DNA of 64,000 bases from Chryseobacterium rhizosphaerae (GTDB lineage Bacteria; Bacteroidota; Bacteroidia; Flavobacteriales; Weeksellaceae), in NCBI RefSeq assembly GCF_003385455.1, contig NZ_QNUF01000012.1:1-64000 (forward strand), given 5' to 3'. The translations under genes were made by a program, and so were the position numbers. Positions 52,038 to 61,730 of the stretch are shown piece by piece (position 1 is the first letter of the stretch; every line of letters starts with the position of its first letter). The notes under the pieces are model-generated. The model saw nothing but the letters and a program-made list of their open reading frames with translations, did no database searches and was not told the origin of the DNA.

Positions 52038-52685
52038 ATCTTATATAACCGACAATTTAATACTACATGATTGTTTAAGTCATGACAATAAAAACCAGCT
52101 CTAATTTTACGAAAAGTAATTCCAGATTCTAAATCTCATAATTTTTCAGCAGTAACCTCCTACTTAAACAATAATTATTTATTCTTAAACCATAAAATAA
52201 ATATGTTAAAAAATAAATCAATATTAATAGAAATATTACAATTTTTATCAATATATTTACATATCATTAAATAATCAAGATTGTACCCCGTTCTTTCTAA
52301 GAATAAAAATGTGAATATTCCCTTTAAGTGATCGCGAATTTCACTTTATCCTTCATTAATTTTCCAGCGAAAAAAATTCTATTTTATTCTTACAGAAACA
52401 CTCATTTTTTTGTTACTATTTCCTGTCACTAACCATGAAAACCACAAAAAAAGATGATACACAATCCCATAAGAGATGAAAATCTGAAAATATTTTCTGA
52501 ATTTAAATTCAGTACCCATCATTTTATCTCAGACGTTTAAAATTAATAGAGTCAATAAATAAAATAACTGATTGACTCAACATTTTTCTATCATTTCATT
52601 AATTAAAACATACTGATTCTGCTCTTACTTTTTAAGAGTACAGCATATCTTTTATCAATATTTTTAAAAACCCATATCACAAACC
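52038..52685. other. 650-bp AT-rich gene-free region before the A-T-R gene
   Basis: No credible ORF. A small hairpin CTCTTA/TAAGAG lies at 52622-52638, and a TATCTTTT box lies at about 52648, some 38 bp before the ATG at 52686. Its length suggests a long regulated leader, but no known RNA motif was recognised. Confidence 0.5.
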
Positions 52686-55600
52686 ATGAACTTAAATGCA
52701 TTACCTGATCCAAAAATGATCAAAGGACAACTTATTCAGGATGAACAACTAAAACAGATCCTTGAATTCAATCACACCTCGAATGACACTTATCCTCTAC
52801 ACAAAACTATTATAGATTTGATAGAAGAACAGGTAAAAATGGTTCCGGATAAAACCGCCATCATTTACCAGAACAAAGAACTTACTTACCGCGAAATGGA
52901 CGAAATGGCCAATCAGCTAGCCAACCATATGATGAGGATCGTTTCCATACAACCAGATGACCGTATAGGCCTTATGATTGACCGTAGTGAAAAGCTTATT
53001 ATTTCACTTTTAGCTATTATGAAAACAGGAGCGGCCTATGTTCCAATGCCTCCTTTATACCCTGAGGACAGATTGAAAAATATAAGCAGTGAAAGTAAAA
53101 TATCATTGTTACTAACTGAAAATGCTTTTGAAAAGACGGCAAAGGAAGTGGCTGAAAAATCTTTATGCTGGGAAAATGTATACTGGGAAACAATGTCTTC
53201 AGAAAAACCTGAAAGAACATTGAAACCCCATCATCTGATGTACGTTATGTTTACCTCCGGTTCTACTGGAGGGCCCAAAGGAGTAGCCGTGGAACATATC
53301 AATGTGGTTAATGCATTAAGTTATTTCATAGAAAAGGTAATTCCCGGATCTGCAGGACATATGCTTGCCGTAAGCACCTACGCTTTTGACATTTCTGTTC
53401 TGGAAATATTTTCAATACTCATGACCGGAAACACACTGGTTGTCGCTTCACAGGAAGATCAGCTGAATCCCGAAGCTATAGTCGAATTACTTTTAAAATA
53501 TAAAATCACGGTAGCTCAGACCACACCGAGTACCTGGTCTATGCTGGCAGACACCGTAAATTGGGAGAAAATAGAACCCATGATGATCATTTGTGGCGGA
53601 GAGTATTTATCCCCTGCATTAGGCAAAACATTATTAAAAGGAAAACACACCATATGTAATGTTTATGGACCCACAGAAACCACGATCTGGGTAACGTCAA
53701 AAATTATAAAATCAGAAGAGGACCTTATGACCATCGGAGGCCCTATTGCCAACACTGATATTTATATTATGGAAAATGATCAAATTCTACCGATCCATGA
53801 AACCGGTGAAATTTGTGTGGGTGGTATAAATCTAAGCAGAGGATATTTTGGACATCAGGAACTCACTGATTCCAAATTTATAGACCATCCATTAAAAAAA
53901 GGAGAAAAAATATATAAAACAGGTGACCTTGGCAAATGGGTCCCTAACGGAGAAATAGAATATGCAGGCAGAATAGATGATCAAGTTAAAATCAGGGGAT
54001 ACCGTATTGAGCTTCAGGAAATAGAAGAAAATATTTCAAAACTGAAAGGTGTAGGAAAAGCAGTGGTAAAAGTAAAACCTGAAAGCGATTATGATAAAAA
54101 ATTAATCGGATTTTTAGAATATCCCGGAATGCCCCTTGATGATAAAAATAAAAATCTGCTGATTAAAAACTTCCGTGAGCAGCTTAAACAGACCCTACCT
54201 GTTTATATGATTCCCCATGACTTTGTGATCATGGAAAAACTCCCTATAAATTCGAATGGAAAAATTGACAAGAAGGCTTTATTGGACAATTATAAAAAAG
54301 CATTCGTTTCTGTAGACGAGAAAAAAGAGTTCAGAAACAATTATGAAAAAACAATATTCGGAATCTGGACAGAAATTTTACAATACCCATTCATTGAGGT
54401 TACTGATAATTTTTTTGAACTGGGGGGCCATTCTTTGCTCCTGGCTAAACTCTATAACAGGTTACCCAATTCTTATCGCGACAGAATATCACTACAGGAT
54501 CTGTTTATTCACAAAACAATTGAATCACAAGCAAATATTATAGAAAACAGGACCAGGCAGAATATTTCTCATCAGGATGATGCTCAAAATGAAAGTATGA
54601 TCAAGCAGCTCTTAGAAGATGCCCAGCTTGTCCCTGAAATCTCTGTAACCGATGGTGATATAGACGCTTCAGTAATGAACTCTCCTCAAAATGTACTGCT
54701 GACAGGAGCCAATGGTTTTGTGGGAGTGCATATTATTGATGAACTGATGAAGCAAACTGAAGCCACCGTCTATTGCCTTATTCGGGGAGAAAATGAACAG
54801 ATTGCATTAAAACGTTTACACCAGGCATTTGAACAGTTCTTACTTCCTACCCATTGGCTGACAACAGGGAGGATAAAAGTGGTAACCGGAGATTTAAACA
54901 ACCCTTTACTGGGTCTGGGAGAGGAACAATTTAATTATTTAGCAAAAACAATAGACTGCATTTATCATTCAGGGAGTTCTGTGAATTTTATTGAACCTTA
55001 TTCCATTATCAGAAAAGCTAATATTCTGGGACTTCAGGAAGTCATTAAATTTGCAGCAGCTGAAAAAGTAAAACCGGTTTCATTATTTTCTACAAGCGCA
55101 GTCTTTAGCTTTGGCCATCAGTTTACCCATAAAAAATGGGTGTATGAAAATGATGATATCCATCAGGATTTGCAGGCGGTAAGCCGAGATTTGGGGTATG
55201 TACAGAGTAAATGGGTAATGGAACAGATTATGCAAAAGGCAGAGGAAAAAGGAGTTCCGGTGATTGTTTTCCGACTGGGATACGCATTGAGTAATTCACA
55301 GACAGGCTCTACAGCCGTCTATCAATGGTGGGGAGCATTGGTAAAAAGCTGTATCGCCAATAAGGCTTACCCTACTATTTTAGGCTTCAAATCTCAATTG
55401 GTTCCGGTAGATTATATGGCCAAATCAATTGTTCATATATCCCGACAGAAAAATGCTTTGGGCAAGAAATTCCATCTGACTCCTCTAGCCGAAAGAGATG
55501 TTTCTATCACAGATTTTTTTGACAGGATCAATCAATACTTCGGATTTGATATGAAACCCCTTCCCTATAATGAATGGCTGGATACATGGAAAAATAATGA

Positions 55601-55802
55601 GGAAGATCCACTATACCCCCTGTTGGGAATGTTCACAGATAAAGTATATGGAAAAGCAACTTTAAAAGAGGTATATAAAAACACCTACTATTATGATGCA
55701 GAAAATACTCTCGATTTTATAAAGGACAGTGATATGCCATATCCCCCATTGATCAACAAAGATATTCTGGAACCCTATCTTAAATATTTAGCCGTTCTGT
55801 AA
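52686..55802 (+). CDS. Stand-alone A-T-R (NRPS-like) enzyme, adenylation-carrier-thioester reductase
   Basis: 1038 residues. The adenylation domain (about 45-530) has core motifs MFTSGSTGGPKGV, YAFDISVLEIF, NVYGPTETTIW, YKTGDL, GRIDDQVKIRGYRIE and NSNGKIDKKAL. The carrier domain has ELGGHSLL with Ser583. The thioester reductase (from about 669) shows LLTGANGFVGVH and the YVQSK tetrad (838-842). There is no condensation domain. Residues at the ten binding-pocket positions, aligned by eye to GrsA, read DILQIGVIWK, close to the glycine code DILQLGLIWK recalled from published tables. It likely releases an amino aldehyde or alcohol; exact substrate unproven. No carrier-activating transferase is in the window. 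Confidence 0.9.
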   Translation: MNLNALPDPKMIKGQLIQDEQLKQILEFNHTSNDTYPLHKTIIDLIEEQVKMVPDKTAIIYQNKELTYREMDEMANQLANHMMRIVSIQPDDRIGLMIDRSEKLIISLLAIMKTGAAYVPMPPLYPEDRLKNISSESKISLLLTENAFEKTAKEVAEKSLCWENVYWETMSSEKPERTLKPHHLMYVMFTSGSTGGPKGVAVEHINVVNALSYFIEKVIPGSAGHMLAVSTYAFDISVLEIFSILMTGNTLVVASQEDQLNPEAIVELLLKYKITVAQTTPSTWSMLADTVNWEKIEPMMIICGGEYLSPALGKTLLKGKHTICNVYGPTETTIWVTSKIIKSEEDLMTIGGPIANTDIYIMENDQILPIHETGEICVGGINLSRGYFGHQELTDSKFIDHPLKKGEKIYKTGDLGKWVPNGEIEYAGRIDDQVKIRGYRIELQEIEENISKLKGVGKAVVKVKPESDYDKKLIGFLEYPGMPLDDKNKNLLIKNFREQLKQTLPVYMIPHDFVIMEKLPINSNGKIDKKALLDNYKKAFVSVDEKKEFRNNYEKTIFGIWTEILQYPFIEVTDNFFELGGHSLLLAKLYNRLPNSYRDRISLQDLFIHKTIESQANIIENRTRQNISHQDDAQNESMIKQLLEDAQLVPEISVTDGDIDASVMNSPQNVLLTGANGFVGVHIIDELMKQTEATVYCLIRGENEQIALKRLHQAFEQFLLPTHWLTTGRIKVVTGDLNNPLLGLGEEQFNYLAKTIDCIYHSGSSVNFIEPYSIIRKANILGLQEVIKFAAAEKVKPVSLFSTSAVFSFGHQFTHKKWVYENDDIHQDLQAVSRDLGYVQSKWVMEQIMQKAEEKGVPVIVFRLGYALSNSQTGSTAVYQWWGALVKSCIANKAYPTILGFKSQLVPVDYMAKSIVHISRQKNALGKKFHLTPLAERDVSITDFFDRINQYFGFDMKPLPYNEWLDTWKNNEEDPLYPLLGMFTDKVYGKATLKEVYKNTYYYDAENTLDFIKDSDMPYPPLINKDILEPYLKYLAVL

Positions 55803-55821
55803 TTATATCATCAATAATTAG

Positions 55822-55857
55822 AAAAAGGCTCAACTTTCACCGTTGAGCCTTTTTTAA
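55822..55857 (+). terminator. Rho-independent terminator of the A-T-R gene
   Basis: AAAAAGGCTCAAC pairs with GTTGAGCCTTTTT around a 7-base loop, then T-rich sequence, 20 bp past the stop. Confidence 0.93.
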
Positions 55858-55913
55858 GAAAAATAATTCATAAAAAAAAGTAATAAACAGGTTCTCTCAA
55901 CTGTTATTAGTAT

Positions 55914-56831
55914 ATGAAAACCATCTCGCTACTCCTCTGTTTCTTCTTATCTATCATTTCTGTTTCTGCCCAAGGCAACAGTTCTGAAGGCTTTTTTGAA
56001 ACCTCCGACCATATCAAAATAAAATATAAAGTCTCCGGAAAAGGAGAAGCCTGCATCTATGTTCCGGGAGGACCCGGACAGGGATATCCCTCATTTGAAC
56101 TGATGGGAGGAAATAACCTTGAAAAAAACATGAAAATGATCTATATGGATCAGCGCGGCTCCGGGGGATCAGCTCAGGCAGAAAACTATCACCTTGACAA
56201 AATGATCCAGGATATTGAAGAGCTGAGACAACATATGAAACTGAACAGGGTTTTCTTACTGGCACATTCTTTTGGAGGGATTATTGCGGTGAATTATGCT
56301 AAAAAATATCCTCAATATACAAAAGGACTTATCCTAGCCAATGTCACGTTACATTTTCTCAATGATGAATCACTAAAAGAACAGATTCAATATGGAAATG
56401 AACTCCTCCACATTCCTGCCAAAGACATTTCTAAAGACAGCCTTCAGTCAGAAATTGCAAAAGTCAGCAGCTTAATGAGAAAAAAGCGTATCGGGTATAA
56501 ATTTCTTACCGATGATATTGAAACCATTAAACAAATGGATAAAATAGACTCTCTTCATCCAAGGATCATCGATTTCGGGATGGCTGTGATTACAAAGCCC
56601 AAAGAATACCCTGAATATTATACGGATTACACCCTGCTTACAAAAGACATCAGAGTCCCGGTATTAATTATTACAGGAAAAAAAGATAAAGCCGTAGGAA
56701 CAAAGCATTATCAAACCTTTCAGTTTCCCAATCAGAAAGTAGCTTCCATTGATGGCGGACACCTGCTGTATTATGAAAAGAACATTCAGTTTATCAATAA
56801 TGTATGGAACTTTGTGAATCACCATAGATAA
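55914..56831 (+). CDS. Exported alpha/beta hydrolase (proline-iminopeptidase-like)
   Basis: 305 residues with a signal peptide ending SVSAQ. The oxyanion segment is [13 protein letters not shown], the nucleophile lies in [14 protein letters not shown], and a late Asp (TGKKDKAVG) and His (DGGHLLYY) complete the triad. GGPG suggests the S33 peptidase/aminoacyl hydrolase group. Substrate unknown. It follows the A-T-R gene but is separated by a terminator. Confidence 0.87.
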   Translation: MKTISLLLCFFLSIISVSAQGNSSEGFFETSDHIKIKYKVSGKGEACIYVPGGPGQGYPSFELMGGNNLEKNMKMIYMDQRGSGGSAQAENYHLDKMIQDIEELRQHMKLNRVFLLAHSFGGIIAVNYAKKYPQYTKGLILANVTLHFLNDESLKEQIQYGNELLHIPAKDISKDSLQSEIAKVSSLMRKKRIGYKFLTDDIETIKQMDKIDSLHPRIIDFGMAVITKPKEYPEYYTDYTLLTKDIRVPVLIITGKKDKAVGTKHYQTFQFPNQKVASIDGGHLLYYEKNIQFINNVWNFVNHHR

Positions 56832-57122
56832 GATACATTTTGCCATCCTTCAGGATATTTTTACCTTTGGATAAATCTAAGAAAGTATAAATGGTGACGA
56901 AATCAAAGAGGCCACTCTTGCTTTCAAAACTAAAATTAAATGTCTGGAATTTTAGTACAATCAATTGATATGGGGTAAACTTATAAGAAATGGTGTTTAT
57001 TCAAATAGATACTTGAAAAAGTAAATAATATATTGCAGCTTTCTTTGGACCAAGTACGGATAAAATTATAAGTACAATGGGAAGTAATTACAGGAATTAC
57101 CTATCCTAATGATGTATAAATT

Positions 57123-57458
57123 ATGAAACTTATTAAAAATTACATAAAATATTTTTTTCTTGCTATATTTTTCGTTGTTCTTTATTTAGCTTTTTTTCAT
57201 GAAAAAATTGCCAAAAACAATCTAATTGATTATGAAATGTACGCAAAAGTCACTAATATTTATAGAGATAAAAATGAACATAACTTTTTATTTGTAAGAT
57301 ACTCTAATGGTTCAGTTGAATTATTAGAATACCCATATAAAATAGGTGATTCTATATCTAAAAAGAAAGGTGATTCTATAGAATACATATTTAGGAATGA
57401 CACTATTCTAAAAAATAACTTGATTCAACAAGCTAGAAAAAACAAATTAGTAAATTAA
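57123..57458 (+). CDS. Small membrane-anchored protein
   Basis: 111 residues: an N-terminal helix (YFFLAIFFVVLYLAFF), then a short soluble domain rich in strands (YEMYAKVTNIYRDKNEHNF). No family is recognised. The preceding 290 bp contains nothing recognisable. Confidence 0.6.
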   Translation: MKLIKNYIKYFFLAIFFVVLYLAFFHEKIAKNNLIDYEMYAKVTNIYRDKNEHNFLFVRYSNGSVELLEYPYKIGDSISKKKGDSIEYIFRNDTILKNNLIQQARKNKLVN

Positions 57459-57467
57459 ACAAAAAAA

Positions 57468-57500
57468 AAACAGACTGTTCTTCTCGGAACAGTCTGTTTA
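57468..57500. terminator. Bidirectional terminator
   Basis: AAACAGACTGTTC pairs with GAACAGTCTGTTT around TTCTCG. On the minus strand a run of ten T follows (mdh side), on the plus strand TATATTTTC. Confidence 0.93.
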
Positions 57501-57532
57501 TATTTTCAAACCAGCTTAAAGCCGGGTAATGA

Positions 57533-58459
57533 TTAGAATTTCAAATCTCCATTCACTTCTCTTACTGCATTTGCAGCTTCAGCGAATTTCAATTGCTCTT
57601 CAGCAGTTAAAGTAACGTTTACGATTTTCTCTACTCCGTTTGCTCCAATGATAGCAGGAACTCCTAAGCAGATATCGTTTTGACCGTACTCACCTTCAAG
57701 CATTAAAGAACAAGGGATCATTTTCTTTTGGTCACATGCAATAGCCTGAACCATTACAGAAACCGCTGCACCTGGTGCATACCAAGCTGAAGTTCCTAAT
57801 AGTTTAGTAAGCGTAGCTCCTCCTACTTTAGTTTCTTCAATTACATATTTTTGTTTTTCTTCGTCTAAGAATTCAGTTACAGGAACCCCGTTTCTTGTCG
57901 CTTTGCTCAATAATGGAAGCATACCTGTATCACTGTGAGCAGCGATTACCATTCCGTCCACATCAGAAATAGGGCTTTCTAATGCTTCAGCCAATCTGTA
58001 TTTGAATCTTGCAGAATCCAAAGCACCACCCATTCCGATGATTTTGTGCTTAGGAAGACCTGAAGTTTTATGCACTAAATAAGCCATCGTATCCATTGGG
58101 TTAGAAACTACGATGATGATTACTTCCGGAGAATGTTTTACTAAATTTTCAGTAACATCTTTTACGATTCCTGCGTTGATACCAATCAACTCTTCTCTTG
58201 TCATTCCAGGTTTTCTAGGAATACCTGAAGTAATCACTGCTACATGAGAACCTGCAGTTTTGCTGTAATCTCCTGTTGTTCCGGTAATTTTTGTATCGAA
58301 TCCGTTCAGCGACGCTGTCTGCATCAAATCCATTGCTTTACCTTCAGCAAATCCTTCTTTAATATCTACTAAAACTACTTCTGAACAGAAGTTCTTCATT
58401 GCGATGTATTCTGCACAGCTTGCTCCTACAGCGCCTGCACCTACTACAGTTACTTTCAT
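57533..58459 (-). CDS. mdh: Malate dehydrogenase
   Basis: 308 residues, LDH-like malate dehydrogenase. The NAD loop is VVGAGAVGASCAEYI. Substrate-loop arginines are seen in SGIPRKPGMTREEL. VSNPMDTMAYLVHKTSG and the catalytic His in VIAAHSDTGMLPL follow. It oxidises malate in the TCA cycle. It has a good promoter and its terminator is shared with the facing gene. Confidence 0.96.
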   Translation of the reverse strand: MKVTVVGAGAVGASCAEYIAMKNFCSEVVLVDIKEGFAEGKAMDLMQTASLNGFDTKITGTTGDYSKTAGSHVAVITSGIPRKPGMTREELIGINAGIVKDVTENLVKHSPEVIIIVVSNPMDTMAYLVHKTSGLPKHKIIGMGGALDSARFKYRLAEALESPISDVDGMVIAAHSDTGMLPLLSKATRNGVPVTEFLDEEKQKYVIEETKVGGATLTKLLGTSAWYAPGAAVSVMVQAIACDQKKMIPCSLMLEGEYGQNDICLGVPAIIGANGVEKIVNVTLTAEEQLKFAEAANAVREVNGDLKF

Positions 58460-58515
58460 ATTGTATACTTTTTAAATTATTTATTTTTTAAGTTAAGTTT
58501 AAAATTGAAACTCCC

Positions 58516-58546
58516 CAAATTTAACAATTCCTGAAAAAGTGGGCAA
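58516..58546 (-). promoter_or_regulatory. mdh promoter
   Basis: On the minus strand TTG (58544-58546), 20 bp, then TAAATTTG (58516-58523), matching TTG-N19/20-TAnnTTTG. It overlaps the hairpin at 58526-58559. Confidence 0.75.
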
Positions 58547-58559
58547 TTTTTCAGGAATT
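58526..58559 (-). terminator. Hairpin after the heme oxygenase gene, probable weak terminator
   Basis: AATTCCTGAAAAA pairs with TTTTTCAGGAATT around a GTGGGCA-type loop. No long T run follows on the minus strand. The mdh -33 box lies within it. Confidence 0.6.
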
Positions 58560-58579
58560 TTATTAGGTATTAAAAGAAA

Positions 58580-59131
58580 TTAATTGACGTTCAGTAAAAA
58601 CGAGTATAATTTTTTCGCGCCGGATAGGACTTCATTGTAGTTTTCTTCACGAACTTCAGTATCCAGCACCTCCTTAAAATTCTTCCACATAGGTCCTGTA
58701 TTTTCCTGATAACACCCGAAAAAATTGAAGGTAACCTCATCAAAACCTTCTGTTTTAGAAAGCTGCTTGGCGATTACGTTTCCTCCCAATGTAGAACCTT
58801 CAATTACATACATTGCTCCCAACGCTTCATGTTCATTATTAAATTCCAGATCATGGGAAACTTCCTGACTGTTCAGGGAAAGGCTTTTCAGGTCTTTTTC
58901 AATAAGAGAGAGTTTCTTTCTCTCGTTGAGTTGAAGTTTTTCCGAATATTTCTCAGAAAGACTGGTGAATATTTTATCCTCGCTGTGAAGAAGCATCAGA
59001 TAATTGGTATGAATGATTTTTTTATAATCTTCTAAAGTGAAAGTTTTATTAAAAATTTTTTCAGAATTAAAAAGCTTTTCTGCTGCATCGTGATAATTGG
59101 CTGTATTCTGTTTTAAATATTCTGATACCAT
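58580..59131 (-). CDS. bphO: Heme oxygenase (biliverdin-forming, BphO type)
   Basis: 183 residues. The likely proximal heme His is in TANYHDAAEKLF (about residue 14). The distal-helix glycine stretch YVIEGSTLGGNVIAK matches heme oxygenases. It opens heme to biliverdin, iron and CO. The gene starts 26 bp after the phytochrome gene, giving the usual BphP-BphO pair that supplies the chromophore. Confidence 0.93.
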   Translation of the reverse strand: MVSEYLKQNTANYHDAAEKLFNSEKIFNKTFTLEDYKKIIHTNYLMLLHSEDKIFTSLSEKYSEKLQLNERKKLSLIEKDLKSLSLNSQEVSHDLEFNNEHEALGAMYVIEGSTLGGNVIAKQLSKTEGFDEVTFNFFGCYQENTGPMWKNFKEVLDTEVREENYNEVLSGAKKLYSFLLNVN

Positions 59132-59157
59132 AATAACGTTTTAAAAGTTTCTCAAAT

Positions 59158-61350
59158 TTAAGGCTTTTTAAACGTTAAAATGAAAGAAGTCCCTTCTTTA
59201 TTGCTCTCAAAATCTACATTCCCACCAATTCTTTTCATAATCCGATGAACAATAGACAACCCTATTCCATTTCCTTTGAATTTCTTCGCATTTTCCATCC
59301 TGTTGAAAATTTTAAACATTTTATGCTTCTCCTCCTCAGGAATTCCGATGCCGTTATCTGAAATTCGGTACACAATAGCAGAACCATCCTCTACCCCTTC
59401 AATCTCCACTTTTGGCTGATCTTTATGGGAAGAGTATTTTACAGCATTGTTGATAATATTTAAAAATACCTGATGAAGCATGGTTTTATCCCCCATTACA
59501 TCAGGGCAGTCTTTAATGATGATTTCACTTTTCGAACTTCCATACGTCATCTTAGCATTTTCAGAAATCTTATGAATGGTATGTCCGGTTTTCAGGGTTT
59601 CAAGCTGGATCTCACTGTGTTTGGCACGGCTGAGCTGCAATACATCATGCATCATCTCCGCCATAGTATCAATTTCCTCAATGATCGTATGGATCTTCCC
59701 TTTACTTTTTTCAGAATCGTCAGCTAAATTTCCCAAAAGCATCTGTGCATTAAGCTTCATCACGGTCAGAGGAGTTCCTAAATCATGGGAGATAGTATAA
59801 GAAAAACTGTCCAGTTCTTCGTTTACTTTTTTAAGCTCATCATTCAGTCTTTTGATCGCAATATAATTTTTGTGGGAACTTTCCAGGATCAGGTCGCGGA
59901 TTGCATGAACAGAACTTATATTTCGGGAATTCCATCTTTTAGAATGACCTTTTATGTTTTCTGTAAAAATCTGAAAAGAAGTTCTCGGAGAAACAATCTG
60001 TTTTTCTTCCCCATTTTGAGAAAATACCCCGATGTTCTTTGCAGGGTTTCCTGCCCAGTTAATGTGCTCATCAAATTCTTTCCGGAACCAGATCAGCATT
60101 TCTTTTTTGTCCCTGTCAATAAAATAGATAATCACGCCTGCCTCATTTTCAGACAAACCTAATTTCTCACCATAATCTTTCAGAAAACTTCGGCTTATAT
60201 AAATCGTGTTTTCGCAGTTTTCAAAAGCCCATTCTACAATGGTATTGATCGTCTCATAATCCGGAGTAACTCCGTCTGTCACTATATTTTCATCCGAAAT
60301 AACCACAAGACCGTCAGCTTCCGGCAAATCCTTTATTTCCGTTTTATTTTCGGACAGCGAATCCAGTAGATTATTATGTTTTAAAAAATCCGTTTTAAGA
60401 TGGGATAATTTCTCATTCAGTTCCAGGCGGTAATTCAGTTCATTTTTAGATTTAAAAGATGAATAGGCATTCGCGGCCAGAGCCGTAAAAATACCGGCCT
60501 GTACCCTGTCTTCAAGGTCAATATGCTTGGCCTCAATATTCTGACAGGTAACCAGCCCCCAAAGGTGATCATCAATGATAATGGAAATACTGAAACTGGA
60601 AGATACTCCCGAATTTTTAAGATACTGCCCATGAATAGGAGACATTCCCCTTGAAGCCGCAAAACTGAGATCAATATATTTCTCTGCTTTACTTAAAAGA
60701 GGAACCGTTTCAGCATCAACATTGCTGAATATTCTTTTTCGTTTTTTAAGATAAAGCTCCCTTGCCTGCTTGGGTATATCAGATTCCGGGTAATGAAGTC
60801 CCAGAAAGCTTTCCATAGTATCCCCTTTTTTTTCTGCGATCACTTTTCCCGAACCATCCATCATAAATTTATACACCATCATCCGGTCATAATTCACAAC
60901 CTTGGAAAGTGTTTCCAACAGATGATTCCAAAGCTCCTGCTGGTTATCTATAGTATAAAAATTGTCATATTTGTTGGATATCCGCTTATTGGGATTGATC
61001 AGGACTTCTTCAAATTCTAAAAAGATATACCCTCCGCTTTTAAAAACAGAAAAGTGATATTCTTTATCATCAATAAAAATCTTATCGAAATATGTTTCAT
61101 TCTCCCTTCTGGTAAATTTATCCAGCGAAGTATAAATATCTGAATCAATAATGCTTTGAAAACTTTCAGGAAAGTCCGTGAGTTTTCTGTTGAAAAGTTC
61201 ATCTGAACTCTCAATATTCAATATATCCAAAATATTCCTGCTGAAAAAAGTAATGGAATGGGATTCCGCATCAATGCCAATCAAATAGCCAAAACTCTGT
61301 ATATAGCCTGGAATATGGATGGGTTCCTCATGGCACTCTACAAAATTCAT
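59158..61350 (-). CDS. bphP: Bacteriophytochrome histidine kinase
   Basis: 730 residues from the ATG at 61350; a TTG 18 bp upstream would leave only a few bases after the -7 box. A PAS domain holds the biliverdin-attaching cysteine Cys6 (FVECHEEPIHIPG). The GAF domain has HYPESDIPKQAREL and the conserved His in SRGMSPIHGQYL. The PHY tongue has PRTSF. A HisKA domain (SYTISHDLGTPLTVMK, phospho-His) and an ATPase domain (NAVKYSS, DNGIGIPEEEK, GNGIGLSIV) follow. No response regulator gene is beside it. Confidence 0.95.
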   Translation of the reverse strand: MNFVECHEEPIHIPGYIQSFGYLIGIDAESHSITFFSRNILDILNIESSDELFNRKLTDFPESFQSIIDSDIYTSLDKFTRRENETYFDKIFIDDKEYHFSVFKSGGYIFLEFEEVLINPNKRISNKYDNFYTIDNQQELWNHLLETLSKVVNYDRMMVYKFMMDGSGKVIAEKKGDTMESFLGLHYPESDIPKQARELYLKKRKRIFSNVDAETVPLLSKAEKYIDLSFAASRGMSPIHGQYLKNSGVSSSFSISIIIDDHLWGLVTCQNIEAKHIDLEDRVQAGIFTALAANAYSSFKSKNELNYRLELNEKLSHLKTDFLKHNNLLDSLSENKTEIKDLPEADGLVVISDENIVTDGVTPDYETINTIVEWAFENCENTIYISRSFLKDYGEKLGLSENEAGVIIYFIDRDKKEMLIWFRKEFDEHINWAGNPAKNIGVFSQNGEEKQIVSPRTSFQIFTENIKGHSKRWNSRNISSVHAIRDLILESSHKNYIAIKRLNDELKKVNEELDSFSYTISHDLGTPLTVMKLNAQMLLGNLADDSEKSKGKIHTIIEEIDTMAEMMHDVLQLSRAKHSEIQLETLKTGHTIHKISENAKMTYGSSKSEIIIKDCPDVMGDKTMLHQVFLNIINNAVKYSSHKDQPKVEIEGVEDGSAIVYRISDNGIGIPEEEKHKMFKIFNRMENAKKFKGNGIGLSIVHRIMKRIGGNVDFESNKEGTSFILTFKKP

Positions 61351-61373
61351 AATATGTCTGTCAGTCAATCTAT

Positions 61374-61381
61374 CAAAGATA
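61374..61381 (-). promoter_or_regulatory. -7-like box of bphP
   Basis: The minus-strand TATCTTTG lies 23 bp before the ATG at 61350. A TTG at the usual -33 distance was not found. Confidence 0.5.
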
Positions 61382-61730
61382 GGTCTTTTTTTCTACAGCG
61401 GGAGCTGTGTGGTATCTATTTTCCTTTGTTTCAGGCTATAATCTCCATCTGTCATGCTTCTCAACTCACTACAAATCACTTTGAAACATTCTTTATTTTA
61501 CCCCTGTTTTAATAAGATATCTCTAAAATATACAAAAAAAAATCTAATAATAATGTTAACCATCCATACTTCATGATTCATAACATGAATTACACATTAT
61601 CAGTTAAAATAATTGTGACATTTAAACAATTTTAACTAAATTCATATCACCAAATATTGAATATGATGAAAAATTCATTGAATTATTCACAATAAATTCA
61701 ATATAAAATTTAAATTCAAATAATACTATT
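61382..61730. other. Divergent intergenic region, bphP / amide hydrolase
   Basis: About 350 bp, very AT-rich toward the right. Nothing recognisable beyond the bphP -7 box at its left edge. An 84-codon plus-strand frame here overlaps the bphP start and is not credible. Confidence 0.5.

Noticed and set aside
61351..61368. Extra N-terminal residues on the bacteriophytochrome from a TTG
   Set aside because: The TTG lies just 5 bp from the -7 box, leaving almost no leader; the ATG at 61350 fits better.
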